A stretch of 64,000 nt of DNA from Struthidea cinerea (lineage: Eukaryota > Chordata > Aves > Passeriformes > Corcoracidae): NCBI GenBank assembly GCA_013397865.1, contig VZTI01004032.1, positions 1,267 to 65,266 of the forward strand, given 5' to 3'. Shown here one piece after another: positions 49,691 to 60,700 of the stretch (position 1 is the stretch's first letter; each line of letters begins with the position of its first letter). A program made the translations under genes and the position numbers. Under the pieces are notes generated by a model. It was not told the origin of the DNA. It saw only the letters and a program-made list of their open reading frames with translations, and made no database searches.

Positions 49691-49904
49691 CCGGTGGGGC
49701 CGCGCCGCCGCGGGAAGCGGGGAGCGCGCTCCGGGGGCGGAGGAGCACTGACCGCGGGCCGCGCGCATGCGCAGACCCGGCACTTGTTGCCGGCGCTCGT
49801 AACTCCGGGGTCGGGAGCCGCCCGTGAGGTGACGAGGCAGGAGGTCAGGGAAGGGAAAGGCAGAGAAGGGAAGGGAGGGAATAGGAGAGCCCGGTCCGGC
49901 GCAG
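49691..49904 (+). promoter_or_regulatory. TMEM63A: TMEM63A promoter and non-coding exon 1
   Basis: The CpG-rich stretch has a perfect NRF1 site, CGCGCATGCGCA at 49762-49773, and no TATA box. The sequence gcgcag followed by gtaagt at 49905 gives a strong splice donor, so a non-coding exon 1 ending at 49904 is likely. The next recognised exon begins at 51794. CpG-rich sequence continues to about 50280 into intron 1. Confidence 0.65.
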
Positions 49905-50520
49905 GTAAGTGAGGGCGGGAGCAGTGCTGTGCGGGGCCGCGGGGAGGGGAGCGGGCGAGACGAGCGCGGCCCCTCCTCAGCGGGACCCCCGCAGCTGCGT
50001 CGGGGCGGGCAGCGCCGGGAGCAGCGTCCCCTCCCCGCGGGAGGCTGAGCCAGCCCACCCCGCTCTGGAGCGGAGGGACCCGCTGCCTGCGCCAGAGGCG
50101 AGCCTGGCGCTTTCCAATGTGCTCCTGGGGAAGCCGGCCCCGCCCGCCGCGGCTCCACGTCCCTGCCGGAGCCGGGAGCGCAGCCGGGCTCCCAGCGCCG
50201 CACGGGAGCCGGCTCCCGTTTCTGGAGCCCGTGCTTGTGCTCGCTGGGTTCCTGCGGCGCAGCCCCACCCGTGGGAGCTCTTCCCCTGCCCTTTATTTTC
50301 CTGGCAGCTGGCTTGTTTAAAAAGAACAGCTTTCGAGAATTGGAAGCCGTGTCTGGTAAACTCCAGTGTGTTACTTAGAGTTTAGCATGCAGGCTTGTGC
50401 TGGAGATACCCGAAGGCTCTTCAAAAATACTTTCTTTTCCGTCAGCATTAAATTTCAGTCCTTAGAAATCAAGGATGGAGTCACGGCGCAACTTTTGTGG
50501 GCGTTGTTGGGGTTTTTTTT

Positions 50521-50603
50521 CGTTCTCTCTCTCTCTCTCTTTTTTTTTTTNNNNNNNNNNNNNNNNNNNNNNNNNNNNNNNNNTTTGTTTTGTTTTGTTT
50601 TTC
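50521..50603. repeat. Low-complexity tract with a 33-base N gap
   Basis: A (CT)n run and a T run, then N at 50551-50583, then (TTTTG)n. It lies in TMEM63A intron 1; the gap most likely reflects failed assembly of simple sequence. Confidence 0.85.
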
Positions 50604-51795
50604 CTGTGATGAAACACATCAGCTGAGACAAAATTTCTTCCTCACTGTGTGACACTGTCCAACATTAAACAAATGCTGCTTTGGGAGGAGTATTCTCCAT
50701 GCTATTTTCTTGCTGTTTAAAAGGAGAATTTGTAGTTATTTGTACTCTTTATTTTGTTTTGTTTTCAGCATCCAGAATAGTGCTGTCGCCAGAGACATGT
50801 GCATTCTTCTTAGAGGCACGACATCCCAAAAGTAGTGTCCCTGGACCTGTGTGATGAGCACCTACAATATTTGCTTTTGAAGGACTAAGTTTTTATTCAG
50901 AGAATGCTTTTTTTGTGAATTTATCAGTCAGAAGTGTGTTCTGCATGAAGCAGTACTTGGGAATCAGCAAGTTAATAAGATCCAAGAAAGGAAATGTTTG
51001 AAGTGGAAAGCCCCAAGATAAACGAGCAATTGCTTGTGCTGATAAAAAGAACTTTGTATCAATAGCCAAATCTCGTGCATTCTTGTATGTTACCACATTA
51101 TCTGATCAGGTCAGTTGACTAAAAGGAGGTAGATGGCTGTTCTCTGAGAAATACTCTTTGTTCTTTCTTGTTTGTAACGTACTGTAATTACTGTGCTGTC
51201 CTTTCAATTGTATTATTTTGAAAAAGGAAAATCACACAATATTCCAAAGCAGAAAGGAGCATATGTATTTGTGTAGAAGTTCTTTTCTGTGGAATTAGTG
51301 GTGAATTTGTTAATGCTCTCAAGGTTTTGACATTTAAATACAAAGTTCACAAGCTGGTGTGCTCACACATGCTCATCAACTAGGAACAAAATCTTCAAGC
51401 TGCTGTTGTTGGAATATATAATGCCCTATGTGATTCCTAGAATCACAGTCCAGGCTGGAATAAGTAGTTTGATGACACAGACTAAATGATAGGGAGTTTT
51501 TTTGGGGGAGGGGTCTTCTGCTGTTGTGCTCAGATGTCTGTAGAGGATGCGGTTTGTTAAATATCTGGAATTCTTGTCTGGGCACTGCTGGTAGCTGAAC
51601 CTGCCAGTTACTGCAAAATATTTCACATGTGAAGGGAAGAGATTGTCAAAGGAGGCACCTTCTTTTCCAAAGTACTTTTGTGGTTTGATCTTCCTGCGCT
51701 TTTTATACTTGTAATATTAGTATATCTCACAAATACCAACCAGGCTTTGCACAAGTTAGTTTCACCTTTTCTTTTCTTTTTTGTCTTTTAAAGGG

Positions 51796-54700
51796 ATGGA
51801 CAAAATGAACCCTTTCTATTTTCTGGGTTTTGGACATTCTCACCTAGGCTTCTTTGGGAATAGGAGTGAACCTTTCAACAGCACAAATGAGACTTACTGC
51901 TACAGCACTGCCCAGGGCAGCACGGTGCTCCAAGGAGTAACTTTTGGTGGAATCCCAACTGTCCTGCTGCTTGACGTAACCTTCTTCTTTGTAAGCCCGG
52001 TTTTCTGTTTCTTTTATTCAAAGTACTTCTGGCCTTCTCAAAAGTTAGATTGCTCAGAATCCTCTTATTAATCGGGTTGGAATTTGTTTCTGAGAATGTT
52101 CAGGATAAGAAATGAGTTGAGGCCATCCTGGCAACATTGAAGCCTTTTCAAGTGTTGATAAATGTTTGCACACAGATGGGATGATGGTGTCACTGTATGT
52201 TGGATGTATAGATGTAGGGAGAGTGCAGTGTTATAGGGTCAGTGTGTGGAGTCAGTGAATTTTGTGGTTGTAGCTCAAATTTTCATGTTTTATCTTAATT
52301 GCAAGAACATTTGGGTTTAAGTACTGGGTACGTTTTCAGGAAGGGGACACCATTACTAACTCGATTATGAAATGACAGATTTTCCATCTTTTATTGCCTT
52401 TTGAAAGACAAACTTTTTAAAAGTTAGATTTCCTGAAGCTGTAGATGAAGATGAAATAATGTACTGACCAGCTCAGTCCTGACAAAAGGTGGAATATGAT
52501 TAATTGCTGTCTGGGGGCTCCAGGATAGGCCTGAGACTACAATAAAACTTGTGGTTATGTCTGTAAGCTTGGTCTAGGTGGCCTTCAGCCACCAGAAACA
52601 GGGCTGTAGACCTGCAAATTGGCCCGAGAAGTGAGTCTGTGGTAGTAAAATAAGACTAAAGGGATGACATAGTTTCTTAGTTCTCGAAATCTGCTGTAAA
52701 GAAACTTAAAGTACCTGTGGTCTGAGCTGGTAGTTCTGTAGGAATGTAGAGGATGTTCCTAAAGGTTATGTAGTGGCATTCTTTGCTGTTGATTTGGTGT
52801 ATGCTACCATAAATCCGTTTTTCAGTGATGTACAACGTTTACAGCTCTGTGTGACCAACAGCTCAGCATTTAATAAGATTTATTTGAAGTGTTTGGATGG
52901 ATTTTTTTTTAAGCTGTGGCTCAGTTTTAAGACCCTGAGTCTCTGCTTTTGAGTTCCTTGCTGTTGAACTCTGCACTCAAACAGCGTTAGGTAGAGAGTT
53001 GAATGCAGTGCAGAAGGCTCCTCTCTTCTTCAAGTACCAAGCACTGAAAGTTACTTATCAACTCCTGTATTCTTGTTTTTGCGACATGTTTACTGCATAT
53101 CCTTTTAGTAATTGTCAGTTGATAGGTTTCTGATACGTTATTTCGAGGCTGGTTTCCAAAGGAAGTGAGGTTTATATATTTCATTGTCTTCCCAGTTTTA
53201 TCTGGAAGTCCTACCTAATAACTGTAGAATACTATAGCCAATTTCGACCAAAGCTGTCGAAGAATCTAGAGAGCTTTCCTGCTTGCATCAAGTTTAATGA
53301 ACAGATGAAGGAGGAAGATCAAAATTAATTCTTCCTGTTGGGAGGAAGGCTCTCATAAGAAGGTTATATTCATTGTGAAATGTGGAAATGAGCTGTGTAA
53401 TCTTGACACAGAGATAATCTGGACGTGTATCCTGGCTTGCCAGTCAGTATTTGATCCCAGTAAGTTACATCACTCACACCACTTTCCAGCCAAACAGGAA
53501 TGGGATGTAGGAGGAACCAGAAGGGGAGGGCGTATGCTGCATATGCATAGAAAACTGGCCTTGTTACTTCATTGCTTTCTACAGAGCAACTTGTTTCTTT
53601 TAAAAAAAAGAAAAAGAAAGAAATGAATCTATTAAATACTCAGTGATGGTGCCTTTTTCTTGTTTTCTTAGTCCCTTTCAAAAAGGGAAAATACAGGGTG
53701 CAGATTAGAAATATATTGCAGAGATCAAATACAAGTTTCTGGGGTTTGAGAATTAAAATAATGCATTACGTAGGATAAAAATAATTCTTAAACTTGAGAA
53801 AATAGTTAAGCCCCCTACAGTCTGTTTACATCACTGTTTGAAAAGCAAATAAAATTGCAAGTGTCCCATCACAGTTCTGGTCATTAAGTAATGAATAACA
53901 GTAAAAGTATGTGCAGGAAAGTTTTGACTTGCTCTCAAGTACTACTTTTACTTTTCCTGTCACAAACCTTCATACACTTGCAATTCAGAAGCAGTTTTGC
54001 ATGCAGCTGTCCTCCTTTTTAAATTAGAACAGGAAGGCAGCTGTCCTGGTCCTTTGGTCCCAGACTGGTTGGTCTGTAGCATGGGCACCACTGAGGTGGC
54101 TGGCATGTGATAATTGATTTAGGAGCTAAGACAGCGTTTTTTTGTCAGTTCTTACACACCTAAGAAAAATTATTACGAAATGGAAAAAATAAATATTTGA
54201 ATATCTTCCTTTTTATCTTCTAGATTTTAATATTGCTGTTTTCCATTATAAGAAAGAGATTCTGGGACTATGGTCGTGTTGCTCTGGTGTCAGAAGTTGA
54301 AAGGTAAAAGAGATACGCAATCAGACTGACTTGTTGAAACCATTTGGGGAGTGGGGAGGAAAGTACAGTAAATGTGGGTTACATTAGGTGCATTTGTATC
54401 AATTAGAGATGTTTGTAATCACATACACTTGTTTGCTAAAAATGCCCTCACACTGCTTTGTGTGGAATACATCCCCCTCAGGGAGTTACTGTTCATGGTT
54501 TCAGCTATAAGTCCTGTGTTTGCCATTGTCATGAATTTCATCCTACAGCTGTGAGTTAAGGAAGTGGGGGTAAGGAAATAGGCTGCTTGTCAGATGACAT
54601 GCTGCACACTGATGATTGCAGTGTGTTTCTGTGCAGAGGGATATTAACCATTTTGTTTATCTTGGCTCAAGCCCCGTGTATTCCCAGAGCTCCCTGCACA

Positions 54701-57700
54701 GCCTCTGCCGCAGAATTTCCCAAGGGTTCAAAAATAAAAACATACTGTTGCAGGTTTCTGAAATTCTTCACTGATTTTTAGTAATATTTCAAATGAGCTT
54801 TCAATTTTTATTTTTTTTTTTCTGTAAGATGGTGTATTGGGATGTTAAAACTCTAAGCTGTCTGTGAAGTGGGGAAACTTTAACAGTGGGCCTCTTCCTG
54901 GTGCAATCAAGTTGTGGTAAATTCACAACTGAGCAGCAGGAAAGAACTCAAAACCTGCTTTTAGGAATCCATGTACAGTTGTGAAAGGTAGATGATGTAA
55001 AATAAAACGGGCAATAACTGAGAAGGCTTTAATCCAGCTGGCTGAGGCAGCAATGACGAAGGCACTGTGGTACTGGGCTGTGGAGGCCTGGGACCAACAG
55101 GCCCTGGTGCAGTCAGACACCCAGGAGCCTGTATTTTTGTCCTGCTGGGCTGTGAGTTGAGCCTGCTGGTCAAAATTACAGAGACACCTAGGAACACACT
55201 CAATTCTAACAGGTGTTGTTCTGTAATTACCATTACAACATTTCTTTTTAGCAACAAACTGAAAACAGGCACTCTGCTACTTTTGAGGGCTACAGAGTTT
55301 CTAAATGTTTCTAGCCTTGCTACAGGACGGTTTGTGTGAGGAGGTGGCTTTGCAGGGATTTAATTGTGAGGAGAAATTGTTGAGTAGCGACTGAAGGGAG
55401 GAAGGTGGAGGGACAAGAGGTGTTGTCTGGTAGTGAGGAATATCTAAACAGGAAGCCAGCTTGCAAATCTGATCCTGGCTAGGCTCCCACACCTGTGTTG
55501 CATTCTCTTATATCACTGTAGGTTTAATATCCCCATAAAGTGTTATTTTCTTTCTAGCTCAGTTATGTGTTCTCATGTCAGGAGCTCACATGTCCTCTCT
55601 ATTCAACATGAGACATCCACAAGTTACTATAATCAGGTGTGTGCTGCACGGTGAAAACCACAGCTCTCATAAGTGAAAAACTGTGTTTGTACTACTTCCC
55701 TTAGTCAGAATTGTTAAAATTGAAGTAATTCTGGAGAATTGCATCACCTGTTATTAAAGATACTTAAAAGCATCATTTAATGTATTTTAGTGAGTCAAGG
55801 TACAACCGATTGTCAACATCATCATCAGTGCCTGAAGATCTTGAATATGATAAGGTAAGTATTCTAGAGTTCTGATAATCCTTTCTGAATGGAATCTGTT
55901 TAATGGAGTCTGCAATAATTTGCCATTACATATAGTCCAATGAACCATCATTAAACTGGAAGTTCATCTCTACGCAAAAATTATTAATGCATCATTTACT
56001 GTGTTTTTATAGAGCCATGCATGATTTCTGTTTCCTGACAAACTGTTGCCATATCATAAACCAGTATCTTGTGTCGTTGTTTCTAACTCTGACTCTGTTT
56101 TTTTTTTTTTTTTTTTTTTGTTTTGTTTTGTTTTGTTTTTTTAATTTAGAGAGGGACTATATGTTAGTGTTTCAAAGGGGGAAGGGAGAGTGAAAAAAGA
56201 CTAGTAAATAATTTGTATTTGGATAACAGTTCAAAAAGTTACATTGTGTTCACATTGCAAATAATACCTAGTTGCTCTGTGCAGTACATTGTTTTGCTCA
56301 CGGTGTTGAGAAAACTGGATGCAATTGTGAGGCTAATAATAGTGCTGTGCACTCTTAATAATCAAATTGGTTTGGAGTGGAGGGTAATATTTTGGCCAAA
56401 CTTTTAAATGGCTCCCTCCATGGTCTTTCTGGAGTCTTTGAATTGGTACACCTCTATAATTTCATGTTGCAACTTCAGAATGAACCATGCAAGAGTTGTC
56501 CATTGGTGGCATCCTATGTTTTAACATTCTGTACATGCATCAACTTAATATCTAGCCTTGAAATTAATTATTTGTGTGAACATCAAAAGCATACTAGTAT
56601 TTGATCAGGATTGCTCTGCTATTTGTGTATTTGTGTACTTTTCTTCATCTTTTTAAAACCCTAAAGCAACTTTAACTGTTGAATAACATGTGTCTATGTA
56701 GTTGGATAATTTGGAAATAACTTTTGAGTTCACCTGAAAGAAGAACCCTTTTGAGAAAGAAGGGTTTTTTTGAACCATAGTGGGATGCTCAGAGATGTGA
56801 ATTCTGAAGGATTTGTAAGCCTAAATAAGAAGCCTTTCTGTTAATGTAATCACAGTAGTGTTTCTAACAAGCATTTAACTGATTAACTTGTATTAGACCC
56901 TTGTATTTCAGAGCAACAGACTACTGGCTTTTTAGCTAAGAGGTTGGCTTAATAGAAACACTTCTCTTAATTGGATGGATTAGACTCTGGTTTTTGTATG
57001 TTAGCTCCTAAAAACTTCTTTCTTTATTTATAGGGGTTTTGTTCTTGGATAACAGCTGCTTTTCGGATGCAGTAAGTATATGAAACAGAAATAGTGAGCT
57101 GTGGTTTGCTTTGATCTTTTTTAATTTGAAAATGCGGTTTTCACTCAAAAATTTGGGGTTTTTTTCCCCTTTGAGTAGATAGAATTTCAATACAACCACT
57201 GATACAGGTGCCTCTGGTTGGGTTAAAAAAGAAAGTGAAAACAATAATTTTTTAGGATATACTTATCCTGTGGCAGCCCAGGGACTTTCCGATCTTGGGA
57301 CAGTGTGTGAATCTAAGTGAATCTATGGCATTTACATGGATTCAGAGCTAATAATTACACTCTAGGCTTTTACTCTTCAAAGAGTACCTTGTGGGTGTTC
57401 CCCTGTTTGAAGCCAGTAGGGCCCCAGGCAGGCAGTGTGATTTCCCTGCAAGGGTTTCTGTGGAGAACTGGTGGTTTAGTTGGGGCTTTAGTTGGAATTG
57501 ACTAACTAGCCATCCCAGCATTTCCCAAAAACTAGATGTTAGACAGGTGGTGTGTGTTCTTTGTCTCTTGGGGCTTAGTAGATAAGGATTTATAAAAATC
57601 AATTTTTAGCTTGGATACACTGAAATACAAAAGGGGTAGGGGTTAAGCCTGTCTTTTCCTATTTTTGCTAGTTCAGTTCCTTCCTTTTCCAAGTTCTCCT

Positions 57701-60700
57701 ATTTTAATGATCTAATCTGCTGACAGTGGAGAGAGATGGTGAGAGTTCATTCCAAAGCCTTTTATATCTCCTGTTGCCTGGGTGTCATAAGAGTGAGGTG
57801 ATTCTGTTGTAATTTTCCTCACAGGGAGCCTTTATGGAGATGAGTGAATACTGTTACTGATCTTAAATTTGGGGAGCTAGGCTTGTGACTGTCATAAAGC
57901 AGGAGATCACAGCGAATGACTTTGTCCTCTTCTAGTCCAAAAGGTTTTGGATTCATATTTGCTTTTCAGATTAGTGTTTCAATCTTAAATTCCCTGGTGT
58001 TAATTTTTGTATGGTGGTACTGCACAAGAAAAATACACTTTTGGAACCTGAATTTACACGTGAAAGAACACGGCCATTTTGAAAGCCAGTAGGGATTGAT
58101 GAGGATGGGGATGTCACTGAGGATTTAATGTGTGTTCATAAACCACTCCCAAGAAGACTAAGTAGGCTGACCATGTGCTTTTCTGTCTCTGATGCAGTGA
58201 CGATGAGATTCATGAGAGGTGTGGTGAAGATGCCATCCATTACCTCGCCTTCCAGCGTCACATCATCTGCTTGCTGATTGCTATCAGCATTTTGTCTGTG
58301 TGTGTGATATTGCCTGTCAACCTGTCGGGTGATCTACTCGGTAAGAAATTTTTTTTTTTTTGTATTCTGAGAAGAATTCTTTATTTCATATAATAGTAAA
58401 AGCTCCTAAGATTTTTTTTTTTTTTTTTGGTAAACTTTATAAGGTGGTGTTTTAACCAGTGTAGTGGGTTGACCCTGGCTGGATGCCATCTTCACAAACT
58501 GCTGCACCAGAGGTCACTCTTCTACAGGGTGCAGTCCTACAGGGTCACAAGTGCTACCGGGAAACCTGCGGGAAACCTGCTCCAGCATGGGCTCCTCTCT
58601 CCATGGCTCCACAGGTCCCTGCCAGGACCCTCCTCCAGCACAGGCCTCCCACAGGATTACAGCCTCCTTTCAGGCATCCCCTGCTCCAGAGTGGGTCTTC
58701 TCCACAGGCTGCAGGTGGATCTCTGCATCGCCATCGTTCTTCACCATGGGCTGCAGGGGAATCTCTGCTCTGGTGCCTGAAGCACCTCCTGCCCCTCCTT
58801 CTACACTGACCTTGGTGTCTGCAGAGCTGTTTCTCTCACATATTCTCACTCTGCTCTTCTCTGACTGCAATTAGATCTGCACAATAACTTTTTTCTCCTT
58901 CTTAGATATGTTATCATGGAGGCGTTACTATCATTCCTAACTGGCTTGGCCTTGGCCAGCAGTGGGTCTGTCCTGGAGCTGGCTGGAATTAGCTTATTGG
59001 ATATGGAGAATGCTTCTCATACAATCCACGCCTGTAGTCCCCCCATTACCAAAACCTGGCCACACAAACCCAACACACCCCCTCAGTCTGATGTGAAATT
59101 TGTGTGAGTGTAGGGGGCTCTTTAAACAGTTGTCGGAAACAAGATTGCAGACCTCATGCAGACACAGATGACAAGACTTAAAAGGCTCAAGGCAGGATTA
59201 ATTTTACCCGTGTCCTCTTAACTGGTGTTTATCATTATAATTTTTATTGGTGGTGATTGTCAATGGAAAACATCTTCACTGCTGAGAAATCTTTTTCTAG
59301 TATCCAATCTGAACCTCTTTTGCTTCAATTAATTTAAAATCAATTTTATTGACCTGTCACTGGAGATAACAGATTATTCTTTTCCTCTTTGCAAAATCCT
59401 TGTAGCTGTTTGAGGATTACAAACATGGTTTTTTTGTCTGCTTTCTCCTCTGTTTCATAACCTGACCAGTTAATTTGGTCTTTAATGAGAAATGTTTTCC
59501 ATTTGGCTGATCATAAATCGTCAGCCACGCCTTGAATTTTTGTTTTAATCTAGCTACACTGTCTCCCATTGTTCCTTTATGTCTTGGTTTGTGTCTCAAA
59601 ATTGGACAAATCTTGCAGAGACGTTGTCAATGCTGACTAGATAAAGTTCATTTCATGTTTCTTGCAGTCTAGTCCTGATTATGTCTTCCAGTGTGGTACC
59701 TACAAATACAATAATCATGTCCTCTAGTCTGCCATTCAGTTTGCTGATGGGAATACTGAGTTCTTTGAGTGAGAACTCTGTTAAACCCTGTTTATACACT
59801 CTTCCATTTTTGATAAGGAGCCCTTACAATCCCATTTTATACCTGGCTTTGTATCAGTCCCATCAAGATCATGTTTAAAGTGTTGTTCAGGGTTTTTAAG
59901 AACTTTGTGACATAGCTCTTGTCTGTAATAGGATATAATGTACCTTTTCCTTTTTGTATTGTTTCCCTGTGGAACTTCCATCTCTGACTTCCCTTTTATG
60001 AGCTCCTTCTTGGTAATTCTCTGTTTATATTAATATCAGCTTTCTGTTAAGGCAGGACAATACAGCTTCTGTTTTTCTGCATTAACTTTTGTGAGTCTAG
60101 GAAACACAGCTGAAAACCAAAGCTTTAGCATCTCTCCCCTTCTTCCTCCTCTTCCACTGTAAGCTGATTTTGTGCACTTGCAGTTCTTTCAGTTGTGTTG
60201 ACTTAACTTGCACTGTGGTTTAACAGCCTGGGCTAGAAGGATTGTTTAGCTTTCCAGATACACTTAACTCGTTTTTCTTTATGAACGTTTACTCAATTTT
60301 CCCTCACTTGCAGTATCATTTTTGAAAATACTTGACAGTCTAGAGAAATAATGTCATGTAAACCCATTTTTGACCTTACTAAGGTTATCAGCATTGTTTT
60401 GTCAACATTGAATTAATGCATCTTAAAAGCCTGAGATAAGAAATCAGTTAAGATGAAAGAAAAATGTGAAGGAAATATGTTCAATCCCTAAGCAATGTTG
60501 TTAATGGACATGAAGGGAGATTGGAGGGAGAAAGGGAACTGCTTCAAAGATCTAATGTTCAGATTTTCAAAAAAATCTACTGTTTTTCTTGATGGCTTGA
60601 ATGTGGTATAATCTAGGGATGTTTTTTCCAACTTTAAAATGCAGTGCAGAGTAAACCAACATTGATTATGATTCTAAATCTTTTTATCAATGAACTTGCT

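Noticed and set aside
58427..58874. Plus-strand frames of 107-117 codons in TMEM63A intron 6
   Set aside because: They are translation of the LTR's internal short repeats, not a gene.
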